Of a stretch of 64,000 bases of DNA, positions 1 to 7,766 are shown one piece after another. Each line of letters starts with the position of its first letter. The first letter of the stretch is position 1. The stretch is from UBA2128 sp964534955 (GTDB lineage: Bacteria; Fidelibacterota; Marinisomatia; Marinisomatales; UBA2128), in contig CAZHRR010000002.1 in the NCBI GenBank assembly GCA_964534955.1, positions 1 to 64,000 of the forward strand. The letters are read 5' to 3'. Under the pieces are notes generated by a model. That model searched no databases. It was not told where the DNA came from and was given only the letters and a program-made list of their open reading frames with translations. The translations under genes were made by a program, and so were the position numbers.

Positions 1-442
1 GCAATTAACTCAGCAACAGGTATCTGTTTCTTAACACGACAGCGTTTTGTGTATTTTTTCTGTTGAATATTCAGCCTATTAATTATGTCTCCAATTTAAA
101 CACTTTCCTTGCCACTCACATTCCCCTCCTTGCTAAGGAGGGGAAGAAGGGCCTGCCTGCTCCCCTGCCAGCCCTCATTCTTCGGGAGCAGGCGACCAAT
201 CAGGAGGGAGGGCCAAGTGAAATAATGCGAAGCATTAAAATCGTAGATTTAATTTCACATGGCGACCAAGGAGGTCGTTCAAAAATATAGTTACCCATCC
301 ATTGGATCTCCTCCGAAGGAAACCTTTTAGGTCGCAGGAGGTTGTTCACAGGGCACAGCCTCCTTCGTAGACGCTGTGAGTGCCCTTTAAACAAAAATGT
401 GTGATAAATCCTCATTTTTATGATTTCATGTTAGATGAAGAA
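1..442. other. Repeat-rich intergenic region at the left edge
   Basis: No gene is supported here. The stretch holds a perfect 9-bp hairpin at 123-143 (CCCCTCCTT, 3-nt loop, AAGGAGGGG), related to the hairpin at 17185-17226. It also holds a 52-bp three-way-junction repeat at 212-263, and at 354-371 a stretch shared with 48469-48485 inside the inverted-repeat element downstream of the TonB receptor. Short open frames here (63-290 plus, 200-415 minus) run through the repeats and have no family resemblance. Confidence 0.7.
212..263. repeat. 52-bp palindromic repeat, copy 1 (three-way-junction fold)
   Basis: Outer arms GCCAAGTGAAAT and ATTTCACATGGC pair with one mismatch. They enclose two perfect small hairpins, AATGC-GAA-GCATT and AAATC-GTA-GATTT. 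An inverted, same-length copy lies at 3261-3312. The AAATC hairpin loop differs between copies (GTA versus ATA on the same strand) while its stem is unchanged, which suggests that the fold matters. No protein is encoded. Confidence 0.75.
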
Positions 443-1036
443 TTAGGAGTTGTATTCCTCCCGGATATATCTTTTAATACGCGGGTATCTGCACTCAATC
501 GCTCCTACCTGTTTCAGTTTCTTCAGACTTAATGACTTTGCTTCTGGACAGTTTTGTTCAATTCTGGTGGTGGAGCAAACATAGAAAATCCATTGATTTA
601 GGTCTAACGGATTTATTTTGTCTTGATCCTTTGTTTCTAAAAGACAAAATACATACATATCGGACTGCCTCTTTGCAACTGTTGCTTGTTTATTTGTTTC
701 ATAATCCCACGCCAGTGTTGGTTTGACATTAAATATGATTTTTGAATAATTATCTTGAAACCAGCTTTGAACATACGCTGCAGACTTTACTTCAATTCTT
801 ATGCCCTCAAACGTTAGGTCAAAAGCATCCCATTCTGACCGTATATGCCTGTGAAGGTCGCACGCTAATGCCACTATAAACTCAGCTAGAACACCTCGAA
901 TAGTGTTACTGATTAAATCACTTGTAGTCCACCGCCAAAAATCTAACAGGCTTGTGTTTTTCTGCTGTTTCCCGTTGTAGTGAAATGATTCACCACCTGA
1001 TTTTTTATTTACTTTTATGATTGGTAATTCAGGCAT
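443..1036 (-). CDS. Hypothetical protein with PD-(D/E)XK nuclease-like motif
   Basis: A 197-residue soluble protein without signal peptide or membrane segment. The stretch around residues 70-85 (Asp70, Asp73, then Glu82-Val-Lys84 after a beta-like run) resembles the D...(D/E)xK catalytic core of restriction-endonuclease-fold proteins, and Glu52 in a preceding helix could be the extra acidic residue common in that superfamily. I do not recognise a specific family. A GAGG Shine-Dalgarno lies 8 bases before the ATG. It stands alone between repeat-rich DNA and the GNAT operon, with no methylase or toxin partner in view, so a restriction or defence role is only a guess from the motif. Confidence 0.6.
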   Translation of the reverse strand: MPELPIIKVNKKSGGESFHYNGKQQKNTSLLDFWRWTTSDLISNTIRGVLAEFIVALACDLHRHIRSEWDAFDLTFEGIRIEVKSAAYVQSWFQDNYSKIIFNVKPTLAWDYETNKQATVAKRQSDMYVFCLLETKDQDKINPLDLNQWIFYVCSTTRIEQNCPEAKSLSLKKLKQVGAIECRYPRIKRYIREEYNS

Positions 1037-1078
1037 TTGTTTACCTCGATAATAAACCCACTTTATGAATACCTACCA

Positions 1079-1651
1079 TCATTTTGTTTTGATCCAATAC
1101 CGCATTATTACCTTGCTCTCTGACGGCCGGGAGACCTCCTCAAAGCCTGCTTTCCTGAACACCTCCGGTACGCCCATGTAAACTGATACAGCTTGAAGAC
1201 GCTTTCCTCGAGGTCGTGTGGGGTAGGCTTCAACCGTAGTAGCGCCTTGAGAACGAGCGTAGTCTACCGCTGAAAGGATGAGTTCCAGAATGATCCCCTT
1301 TCGGCGATAGTCTTTAGCGGCGAAGAAACAGACGATGGACCAGACAGGTGCATCATCAATTCGTTTCAAAACATGAGAACGGTCAAGGGATGGGAACTGC
1401 TCCCGGGGAGCGATGGAACACCACCCCGCCGGTTCATCTTCAGCATAAGCCAGAATCCCGGGAATTACTCCAGATTCCACGATCTCCCGGAACGATCGGT
1501 GATTGTCTTCGCCGTGGTGATCGTCAAACTCTTTCCGTGTCTGCCGCCAGAACATGCACCAGCAGCCGCTGCAGGCGCCGTTGGGTCCGAAGAGTTTCTC
1601 CAAATCGTTCCATCTGTCGGGGGTGAGAGGATGGAAAGTCAAGTTTTCCAT
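1079..1651 (-). CDS. GNAT family N-acetyltransferase
   Basis: A 190-residue protein with the GNAT acetyl-CoA binding core: a beta strand followed by DYRRKGIILELI (around residues 116-127), the family's R-x-x-G-x pyrophosphate loop in slightly altered form, and a C-terminal strand-helix ending VYMGVPEVFRKAGFEEV, typical of motif B. The N-terminus carries a Cys-rich GACSGCWCMFW stretch seen in a subset of uncharacterised GNATs. The substrate cannot be told. It is the last gene of a minus-strand operon with the CoA-binding protein (8-bp gap) and proline dehydrogenase. Confidence 0.85.
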   Translation of the reverse strand: MENLTFHPLTPDRWNDLEKLFGPNGACSGCWCMFWRQTRKEFDDHHGEDNHRSFREIVESGVIPGILAYAEDEPAGWCSIAPREQFPSLDRSHVLKRIDDAPVWSIVCFFAAKDYRRKGIILELILSAVDYARSQGATTVEAYPTRPRGKRLQAVSVYMGVPEVFRKAGFEEVSRPSESKVIMRYWIKTK

Positions 1652-1659
1652 GACCTTAG

Positions 1660-2061
1660 TTACCCGAAGAGCTGCCGGTGCCGCCTTAGCATGCAGTCGT
1701 TCATGACCACGAGGAGTCCAGCCTCCTCCGCCCGCTTGGCGGCAGCTTCATTCACCACACCGTCCTGCAGCCAAAGGGCTTTGGCGCCTATCTCAATAGC
1801 GGCATCTGCGATGGGATCCACGTGCTCTGACCGGCGAAAGACGTCCACAACATCTACCGGATCCGGGATGTCTCTGAGAGCAGCATAGCTTGTCTCGCCT
1901 AGAAGTTCATCGTGCCCGGGATTTACCGGAATGATACGATATCCCTGCGCCTGCAGGTATTTGGCCACAGAGTGACTGGGACGCTCAGGTTTGGGAGAGA
2001 GTCCCACTACAGCAATGGTTTTCATATCGTAGATCTTACGGATGGATTCCGGTTCGTTCAT
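1660..2061 (-). CDS. CoA-binding domain protein (YccU-like)
   Basis: 133 residues forming one Rossmann-type CoA_binding_2 domain: IAVVGLSPKPERPSHSV (dinucleotide/CoA loop) near the N-terminus, then IIPVNPG, a VDVVDVFRR strand and an ALWLQDGVVN segment, all typical of the YccU family. Family members bind CoA; their cellular role is poorly defined. Its start codon overlaps the proline dehydrogenase stop (ATGA), so the two are translationally coupled. Length is normal for the family. Confidence 0.88.
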   Translation of the reverse strand: MNEPESIRKIYDMKTIAVVGLSPKPERPSHSVAKYLQAQGYRIIPVNPGHDELLGETSYAALRDIPDPVDVVDVFRRSEHVDPIADAAIEIGAKALWLQDGVVNEAAAKRAEEAGLLVVMNDCMLRRHRQLFG

Positions 2062-2966
2062 GCTGTTCTCCTCGTAAACAGGTTCTTAATGATATATCCG
2101 GCAAGGTTCGGATTTTCCTTCAGCCTGCGGACAGCATAGGCGTACCATTCTTCACCGAAGGGGACGTATACCCTTACCTTGTGCCCGGCATCCCGCAGCT
2201 CCTCCAGCCGTCCCTTCATGGGAACGCCGTAAAGCACCTGGAACTCATACCTTTCCCGCGGGATCTCTTTGTTCCGGATCCATGTTTCCAGTGTATCGAT
2301 AAGATAGAGATCGTGGGTAGCAATGGCTGCGTAATCCTCACCTTCGAGGATCATTTTTACAAGACTGATGAAGTTCTCCCGAATCCCATCTCTATCGAGG
2401 AAAGCGATCTCTGCCGGTTCCTTATAGATACCTTTACAGATACGAACGTTCAGTTTCCCGTTCTGATGTTCTTCCAGATCTCTGGCACTTCTGAAAAGGT
2501 ACGACTGCAGAACGAATCCCACGTGGTCATATTGTTCTAGACAGCTGCGAAACAGTTCCAAAGTCCGGTCTGTGTATGGGGAATTCTCCATATCAATGCG
2601 CAGGAAGTTGTTATGCTGGTGGGCAGATTCCAGTACGCGCAGGAGGTTTTCTTCTGCCAGCTGGTCATCAAAACCGAGGCCAAGGTGAGTCAGTTTCAAG
2701 GAGATATTGCAGTCCAAATCTCTCTCAGAAATCTGATTGTAGAGTTCCTTGTAAGTCAGGGTGATATTCTCAATTCTTTCCTTCGATGTTGTATGTTCAC
2801 CCAGGATATCCAGTGTAGCGGTAAAGCCGTTATCGTTCAGTTTCCGGATGACTTCGAGAGCCTCATCCACCGTTTCACCCGCTACATAGCGGATGGCAAA
2901 AGGTCTGGCGAATGAGCGGGGCAGAATAGGGAGAATAGCCGATATTGTTCTGTTAAAGAGTGCCAT
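2058..2966 (-). CDS. Proline dehydrogenase (monofunctional)
   Basis: FAD-dependent oxidation of proline to delta-1-pyrroline-5-carboxylate, feeding electrons to the quinone pool. The 302-residue protein is a TIM-barrel PRODH domain with family signatures: GFTATLDILGE near the start, a central LRIDMENSPY strand, and the C-terminal YGVPMKGRLEELRDAGHKV block followed by VPFGEEWYAY. It is a stand-alone enzyme, not a PutA fusion, and no P5C dehydrogenase lies in the window. An in-frame upstream ATG at 3008 would add 14 residues; neither start has a good Shine-Dalgarno, and 2966 was chosen because the family normally begins close to this LFNRTI segment. First gene of the minus-strand operon. Confidence 0.9.
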   Translation of the reverse strand: MALFNRTISAILPILPRSFARPFAIRYVAGETVDEALEVIRKLNDNGFTATLDILGEHTTSKERIENITLTYKELYNQISERDLDCNISLKLTHLGLGFDDQLAEENLLRVLESAHQHNNFLRIDMENSPYTDRTLELFRSCLEQYDHVGFVLQSYLFRSARDLEEHQNGKLNVRICKGIYKEPAEIAFLDRDGIRENFISLVKMILEGEDYAAIATHDLYLIDTLETWIRNKEIPRERYEFQVLYGVPMKGRLEELRDAGHKVRVYVPFGEEWYAYAVRRLKENPNLAGYIIKNLFTRRTA

Positions 2967-3120
2967 TGTTCGGATTTCAAATTTACCAGATGGGTATGGG
3001 AAGGACAATTGTTTTACTCAATTTCGGAGCGAAAAAGAATAAAAATAGAATCTCCTTATTTGGTATCATATAAAGAGGAGATTATGCAGTAACCGTTCAG
3101 TTGCGAGTCCATAAATGAAT

Positions 3121-3252
3121 ACGCTAAATCAAAGAAAGAACGCCCCGCCTGTCCGCCCGTCCAAGCCGTTCGGACGGGAACGACTTAGTCGGGCAGGTAA
3201 AGCGCCCTGTCGTAAAACAGCCCCATTTATGGGGGTTTATTCGATTGAGCGT
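3121..3252. repeat. MITE-like inverted-repeat element, copy 1
   Basis: Ends ACGCTAAATCAAAGAAA and, reversed, ACGCTCAATCGAATAAA: 14 of 17 positions match as terminal inverted repeats. Near the right end is a perfect CCCCAT-TT-ATGGGG hairpin (about 3221-3234). A shorter relative lies at 22465-22531 inside nuo cluster 2, sharing the AAATC-AAGAAAGAACGC left end and the CAGCCCCATTTATGGGGG right part. No coding capacity, so any movement would need a transposase in trans. Confidence 0.65.
3146..3197. repeat. 52-bp GC-rich palindromic repeat, copy 1
   Basis: Nested hairpins: inner CCCGTCC/GGACGGG (7 bp, perfect) and outer CCTGTCCG/CGGGCAGG (one G-T wobble). A copy with two differences lies at 33561-33612, and a more diverged relative around 48546-48597. 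This is a dispersed REP-like sequence; here it sits inside the 3121-3252 element. Confidence 0.7.
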
Positions 3253-3260
3253 GCCTGCCC

Positions 3261-3312
3261 GCCATGTGAAATAAAATCTATGATTTTAATGCTTCGCATT
3301 ATTTCACTTGGC
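3261..3312. repeat. 52-bp palindromic repeat, copy 2 (inverted)
   Basis: Reverse complement of 212-263 over the same 52 bp, differing in the loop of one internal hairpin and at one outer-stem position. It is flanked by a further inverted repeat (GCCTGCCCGCC before, GGCAGGCGGGC after, around 3254 and 3332), so the whole stretch could fold as one larger cruciform. Confidence 0.7.
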
Positions 3313-3483
3313 CCGCCCCACGCTGTGGGTGGCAGGCGGGCAGCTTCAGTCGCTCGCTGATTTATGCGCTATGCACAATATCCTACCCATGACTGAATGG
3401 TTACATTATGCACCGAAATTGGCTTGCAAAGGGCAAGTGAGGTCGGTAAATTTTCACCCGTTATAATCAATCAACTCCAATAA

Positions 3484-3911
3484 ATGTACCAGAATTTCGG
3501 CACGGCATTTGTATTTATACTCCTCGGGATTGTCATGGTGGCGGTCTCACTTTTGCTGCAGCGTTTACTTTCTCCCCAGAATAGATCCCGCGATAAGCTA
3601 ACTACTTATGAATGCGGTGAAGATGCCGAAGGGAGCGCATGGGTTCAATTTAATATTCGATTTTATGTCATCNNNNNNNNNNGGTAGTATTTCTATTTCC
3701 ATGGGCGGTAGTCTATAAGGAACTGGGTCTTTTTGCCTTTGTAGAGATGATGATCTTTCTCGCTATTCTTGCTGTGGGATTGATATACATCTGGCGCAAG
3801 GGTGATCTGGAATGGGTGAAGCTCTCCGTTCCGTATGGGCGAGGGCGATACAGCAAACTGAATGTCACCAAAGAACAGGCGGAACCTTCATTAGAGGAGA
3901 CGCCTGCCTGA
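3484..3911 (+). CDS. nuoA: NADH-quinone oxidoreductase subunit A, cluster 1 (contains sequence gap)
   Basis: Small membrane subunit at the joint between the membrane and peripheral arms of complex I. The N-terminal helix, the conserved TYECGED loop (about residues 41-47) and, after the gap, VVFLFPWAVVYKELG identify NuoA. Ten Ns (3673-3682) fall in the most conserved helix. The frame does not continue across them as drawn. Aligning with the second NuoA (13249-13617) suggests that about 29 bases are missing rather than 10, so this is an assembly gap of wrong size and probably not a real frameshift. The C-terminus runs about 20 residues beyond the usual end. First gene of cluster 1; nuoC follows directly. 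Confidence 0.88.
3673..3682. other. Assembly gap (10 N) inside nuoA
   Basis: Ten undetermined bases. The flanking protein pieces (ending FYVI and starting VVFLFPW) correspond to residues separated by about ten amino acids in the paralogue at 13249-13617, so the true gap is inferred to be near 29 bases. Confidence 0.9.
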
Positions 3912-4427
3912 TTGGCATCTGACATCGAAATGGATTTTAAGGCACTGGTCGAGTATATCAACAAACACTTCCGTGAGGAGTTTGTGGAGACAGGCGATGA
4001 GGCTCCGGTAGATCACATCCCTGTGCCTGCTGCTGACTGGAAAGCCTTTGCCGACTTTCTCCGGGAAGACGAGAATCTATTCTTCGATTCTATGATGTGC
4101 ATCACCGGCGTGGATTACGGAGAAGAAAGTGATTTAGGCGTTATCTACAACCTTCACTCCATGAAGCACAATCATAAGCTGGAACTGCGCATTAATGTTC
4201 CACGGGAGAAGCCTTTAGTTCCTTCAGTGGAACAGATCTGGCGGATTGCAGACTGGTTCGAGCGGGAGACTTACGATATGTACGGAATTGAATTTGAAGG
4301 ACATCGTGATCACCGCCGCATCCTTCTGCCGGAAGATTGGGAAGGATTTCCCCTCCGGAAGGACTACGAGTTCCCAACGTCTTACCACGGCATTGAGATC
4401 CCCAAGATGAAGGAGGGTTGGGAGTGA
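3912..4427 (+). CDS. nuoC: NADH-quinone oxidoreductase subunit C, cluster 1
   Basis: Peripheral-arm subunit (30 kDa family) that supports NuoD at the quinone site. The family signature is clear: ERETYDMYGIEFEGH followed by RRILLPEDWEGFPLRKD in the C-terminal third; 171 residues, normal for an unfused NuoC. The start is uncertain: a TTG abuts the nuoA stop codon with GAGGAG (3894-3899) 12 bases upstream, and an ATG follows at 3930 without a Shine-Dalgarno. There is no room for nuoB between nuoA and nuoC, unlike the common gene order. The end overlaps nuoD. Confidence 0.93.
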   Translation: MASDIEMDFKALVEYINKHFREEFVETGDEAPVDHIPVPAADWKAFADFLREDENLFFDSMMCITGVDYGEESDLGVIYNLHSMKHNHKLELRINVPREKPLVPSVEQIWRIADWFERETYDMYGIEFEGHRDHRRILLPEDWEGFPLRKDYEFPTSYHGIEIPKMKEGWE

Positions 4428-5569
4428 CCGAAACTCTCGATCTTGAGTTAGGCAGCGTCCATGCGGAGGAGATGGTCCTCAACATTGGGCCTCAGCATCC
4501 CAGTACCCATGGTGTGCTCCGGCTGAAGGTTCGGACTGACGGCGAGATCATCACCGGGATAACGCCAGTCATAGGCTATCTTCACCGCTGTTTCGAGAAG
4601 CACTGTGAGAATGTCACCTACGAACAGGTGATCCCCTATACTGACCGGTGTGATTACATCGCCGCCATGAACAACAACTTTGGCTATGCGGTGGCTGTGG
4701 AACAGCTCATGGACATTAAGGTACCCGAGAAAGTGGAGCATATCCGGGTAATAGTTGCTGAACTGAACCGGATAGCCAGTCATCAGCTTGCCGTCGGCAC
4801 GTTTGGTCTGGATGTAGGCGCTTTTACGCCGTTCCTCTACTGTTTCCGCGACCGGGAGAGGATACTTGATCTTTTTGAGATGCTGTGCGGCGCAAGGCTG
4901 CTTTACAATTATATATGGGTGGGTGGAGTGTCCCACGACCTTCCCGTGGGTTGGGTTGAAAAAGCGTATGAATTTCTCGACTATTTTGAGCCGCAGATTG
5001 AGGAGTATAATAATATTCTGACTTTCAACAAAATTTTCATTGAGAGGGCAGCCGACGTCGGTGTTTTGCCTCCGGACGTGGCAATCAGTTATGGTGTTAC
5101 CGGTCCGAACCTAAGGGGGTCTGGAATAAAATGGGATCTAAGGAAAAATGATCCGTACAGTATTTACGACCGGTTTGAGTTTGATATTCCAATCGGGACA
5201 GGCGCCATGGGGACGGTGGGCGACTGTTGGGATCGCTATTACGTTCGCATCCGTGAAATCGAAGAGAGCGCCAAGATCGTCCGGCAGGCGCTGGATCAGC
5301 TGCCCAGAGACGGCGATGTTCATGAAGCTCTGCCCAAAAAAATTCGTCCGCCCAAGGGGCAGGTTTATGCCCGGACAGAGACACCAAGAGGCGAATTAGG
5401 ATACTACATTATCAGTAATGGTAAACCTGTTCCCTTCAGGCTGAAGATGCGGTCACCTGCCTTTACGGCTCTAAGCTGTATTGATGAAATTGGTCGCGGT
5501 TGGATGATCTCTGACGTACTTGCCATTTTGGGGAGTCTCGATATCGTACTGGGGGAGATTGACCGATGA
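4424..5569 (+). CDS. nuoD: NADH-quinone oxidoreductase subunit D, cluster 1
   Basis: 49-kDa subunit forming much of the quinone-binding cavity. Signatures include NIGPQHPSTHGVLR near the N-terminus (quinone-site His), a GAFTPFLYCFRDRE helix and the C-terminal RGELGYYIISNG followed by FRLKMRSPAF. 381 residues from the GTG at 4424, chosen because AGGAGG (4411-4416) lies 7 bases upstream and GTGA overlaps the nuoC stop; a TTG at 4418 is possible. A diverged paralogue sits at 15913-17118, so the two complexes do not come from a recent tandem copy. Confidence 0.95.
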   Translation: MTETLDLELGSVHAEEMVLNIGPQHPSTHGVLRLKVRTDGEIITGITPVIGYLHRCFEKHCENVTYEQVIPYTDRCDYIAAMNNNFGYAVAVEQLMDIKVPEKVEHIRVIVAELNRIASHQLAVGTFGLDVGAFTPFLYCFRDRERILDLFEMLCGARLLYNYIWVGGVSHDLPVGWVEKAYEFLDYFEPQIEEYNNILTFNKIFIERAADVGVLPPDVAISYGVTGPNLRGSGIKWDLRKNDPYSIYDRFEFDIPIGTGAMGTVGDCWDRYYVRIREIEESAKIVRQALDQLPRDGDVHEALPKKIRPPKGQVYARTETPRGELGYYIISNGKPVPFRLKMRSPAFTALSCIDEIGRGWMISDVLAILGSLDIVLGEIDR

Positions 5570-6651
5570 TAGATTTCTTCCTCGACCTGTTTGCGAATGT
5601 ATCCTGGTTAGCAGCGATGCCGGCTGGGGCTCAGTTCGTGCTGGCGGCTCTCTTAGTAGGACTGCCGCTTTTCCTCTTTGTTGCGGCCAATGCCATTATC
5701 GCAGTTTATGCTGAGCGGAAAGTGTCAGCATTTATGCAGGACCGGCTGGGACCCATGGGGCAGGGCGTAGGACTTCATGCCGGGAAGTGGGGTATGCTGC
5801 AGACTGTGGCCGATGCTCTTAAACTTGTTATTAAACAAGATGTCATCCCTGCCCTGGCAGACAGAAAACTATTTATTTTAGCACCCTTCATTATGTTTAT
5901 TGCAGCCTTCGTGGCTATTGCCGCTATGCCGTTTAATCAACATATCCTGGCTGCTGACTTCAACATAGGTATCTTCTTTATTCTTGCCGTTGGATCCATA
6001 GGAATCATAGGAATTATCATGGCAGGATACGGATCGAACAATAAGTGGTCCCTCTACGGAGCTATGCGGTCAGCCGCTCAAATCATCAGCTACGAAATTC
6101 CAGCAGCCCTTTCGATCCTGACCGTGGTAATGCTTACTGGCAGCCTCCAGATGCAGGAAATCATTAAAGCCCAAAGCGGTACGATCTGGGGAATCCTTCC
6201 CAACTGGTTTATCTTCAACAGTCCGTTTACCCTGCTGGCTTTTTTCCTCTTCTTTATTGCCGGCGTGGCGGAAACCAACCGTACACCGTTTGACCTTCCC
6301 GAAGCGGAATCAGAATTGGTAGCAGGATTTCATACAGAGTATTCCGGTTTGAGGTGGGCATTCTTTTTCTTAAGCGAATATGCCAATGTGTTCATCGTTT
6401 CTGGTGTAACCGCTGTCGCTTTTCTGGGCGGATGGCAGAGTCCCATCCCCGGTTATCTGGACGGTCCTGTCTGGGGATTGATCTGGTTCTTTGGAAAGGT
6501 TATTTTTCTCATCCTGGTGATGATGTGGTTCAGGTGGACCTTCCCACGACTGAGGACAGATCAACTTATGAGAATGTGCTGGAAATTTTTCCTGCCGGCA
6601 TCACTCCTGAATCTTTTAGGTGTCGGTTTGTGGGATATACTTGTGAATTAG
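5566..6651 (+). CDS. nuoH: NADH-quinone oxidoreductase subunit H, cluster 1
   Basis: Multi-spanning membrane subunit lining the quinone chamber. 361 residues with the family blocks ERKVSAFMQDRLGP (cytosolic loop after the first helix), the MRSAAQIISYEIP helix, and AETNRTPFDLPEAESELVAGFHTEYSG, whose acidic residues form the E-channel near the quinone site. Starts by ATGA overlap with nuoD. About eight hydrophobic helices; length slightly above the usual 320-350. Confidence 0.96.
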   Translation: MIDFFLDLFANVSWLAAMPAGAQFVLAALLVGLPLFLFVAANAIIAVYAERKVSAFMQDRLGPMGQGVGLHAGKWGMLQTVADALKLVIKQDVIPALADRKLFILAPFIMFIAAFVAIAAMPFNQHILAADFNIGIFFILAVGSIGIIGIIMAGYGSNNKWSLYGAMRSAAQIISYEIPAALSILTVVMLTGSLQMQEIIKAQSGTIWGILPNWFIFNSPFTLLAFFLFFIAGVAETNRTPFDLPEAESELVAGFHTEYSGLRWAFFFLSEYANVFIVSGVTAVAFLGGWQSPIPGYLDGPVWGLIWFFGKVIFLILVMMWFRWTFPRLRTDQLMRMCWKFFLPASLLNLLGVGLWDILVN

Positions 6652-6660
6652 GATAAGAAC

Positions 6661-7272
6661 GTGAGCAGATACTTATCTAATATTTGGCTTTCAATCACCA
6701 CTTTGCTTACAGGCATGAGGGTAACGTTTGGTCATGTGCTGCGTATTAGAAAAGGTTTTGTAACACTCCAGTATCCCGTAGAGAAGTGGCCCCGCCCCGA
6801 GAAGAACATCGGCTTTAGTGAAGACAGTTACAATGTTATCCGCACCCGCCTTACCGTAGATATGGATGACTGCATCGGCTGCCGGAAATGCGAGCGAGCC
6901 TGTCCCGTGGGGTGCATTAAGATTGATACTGAAAAAGTGGATAAGGGGGAGGACATACCAGAGGCTAGTCATCGCGGAGTGACATCTCATGGAACGCAAA
7001 AACGTCTGCTGGTTACTCGCTTTGATATTGACATGTCGGAGTGCTGCTACTGCAATCTTTGTGTATATCCATGCCCAGAGGAGTGCATATTCATGACCGG
7101 TGGTCCCAACTCTAACCGGCATAGCATGGATTATGAGTTTTCGGAATATGACCGGAATGATCTGATCTTCCGGTTTTCTAAAGTGCCGGATGATATAGTA
7201 GCATCTTATGCAGAGGAGAAATTAAGAAAGGAAGCAGAAAAAGCCGAAAAGTTGAAAGGGGCTGAATCGTGA
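6661..7272 (+). CDS. nuoI: NADH-quinone oxidoreductase subunit I, cluster 1
   Basis: Carries the two tetranuclear clusters (N6a, N6b) passing electrons toward NuoB. Eight ligand cysteines are present as two CxxCxxCxxxC(P) motifs: Cys71, 74, 77, 81 and Cys128, 131, 134, 138. The spacer between them is longer than in the cluster 2 copy (about 46 versus 31 residues), and a charged Lys/Glu-rich C-terminal tail (about residues 180-203) is extra; these differences explain its 203 residues versus 164. GTG start 9 bases after the nuoH stop; ends overlapping nuoJ. Confidence 0.95.
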   Translation: MSRYLSNIWLSITTLLTGMRVTFGHVLRIRKGFVTLQYPVEKWPRPEKNIGFSEDSYNVIRTRLTVDMDDCIGCRKCERACPVGCIKIDTEKVDKGEDIPEASHRGVTSHGTQKRLLVTRFDIDMSECCYCNLCVYPCPEECIFMTGGPNSNRHSMDYEFSEYDRNDLIFRFSKVPDDIVASYAEEKLRKEAEKAEKLKGAES

Positions 7273-7766
7273 GTCTCTCAGACCTGACATTCTTCCTTGT
7301 AGTCGCGTTGACCATTGGTTCTGCACTCTACGTTGTGACCTCTCAGCGGTTGGTCTATTCAGCAATGGCCCTCTTTTTCACACTCCTGGGCATTGCTGGA
7401 CTGTACGTCTTTTTGATGGCTGACTTTATTGCAGGTACGCAGATTGTCATATACGTAGGAGGAATCCTGGTGCTGATCGTCTTTGGCATTATGCTGACGC
7501 ACAGAATTGCTGATATTCGACTTTCTCATACCAGCATGCAGCGAAGCATTGGAGGAGTTGTGGTGCTGCTGATCTTTGCGGGTCTTTACAAAATGATCAC
7601 TTCTGCGCCTTGGCATTTAGAAGCAGCCCCTGCTCCGGAGAGTACTGTGGAGGTAATTGGAAAGTTGCTTATGATTGATTATCTACTGCCGTTTGAAGTA
7701 GCGTCAGTCCTGCTTCTGGCAGCACTGGTGGGAGCAGCAATGTTATCGCGGAAGAGCGAATCATGA
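7269..7766 (+). CDS. nuoJ: NADH-quinone oxidoreductase subunit J, cluster 1
   Basis: Membrane subunit with five predicted helices. The third helix reads FIAGTQIVIYVGGILVLIVFG, the conserved segment with the pi-bulge region that links the quinone chamber to the pumping modules. The last helix (LLPFEVASVLLLAALVGA) is typical. 165 residues from a GTG that overlaps the nuoI stop; the last four bases overlap nuoK. Confidence 0.95.
   Translation: MSLSDLTFFLVVALTIGSALYVVTSQRLVYSAMALFFTLLGIAGLYVFLMADFIAGTQIVIYVGGILVLIVFGIMLTHRIADIRLSHTSMQRSIGGVVVLLIFAGLYKMITSAPWHLEAAPAPESTVEVIGKLLMIDYLLPFEVASVLLLAALVGAAMLSRKSES

Larger units (their letters stand above)
2967..3483. other. Intergenic region between divergent transcription units, built of repeats
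   Basis: Separates the minus-strand proline dehydrogenase operon from the plus-strand nuo cluster 1. It contains a 132-bp inverted-repeat element (3121-3252) with a nested GC-rich palindrome (3146-3197) and, next to it, the inverted copy of the 52-bp three-way-junction repeat (3261-3312). Just before nuoA, a TATAAT at 3462-3467 could be a -10 box, but no -35 hexamer is correctly spaced, so the nuo promoter is not firmly placed. The frame open at 3115-3360 is made of repeat sequence and is not called. Confidence 0.6.

Noticed and set aside
1..100. Minus-strand open stretch at the left edge reading KKYTKRCRVKKQIPVAELI
   Set aside because: It is protein-like in flavour but has no in-frame start codon before an upstream stop, and only about 30 residues are visible. 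It could be the start of a gene with a rare start codon running off the window, but this cannot be supported.
3115..3360. 81-residue plus-strand ORF before nuoA
   Set aside because: It runs through the inverted-repeat element and the 52-bp palindrome; part of its translation recurs on the other strand at 200-415 because the repeat is inverted there.
3419..3435. GG-N10-GC pattern (TTGGC...GGGCA) upstream of nuoA as a sigma-54 promoter
   Set aside because: The -24 half is fair, but the -12 half lacks TTGC; chance is the simpler explanation.
4448..4936. 162-residue minus-strand ORF opposite nuoD
   Set aside because: Shadow of the nuoD coding frame; no family resemblance, no ribosome site.
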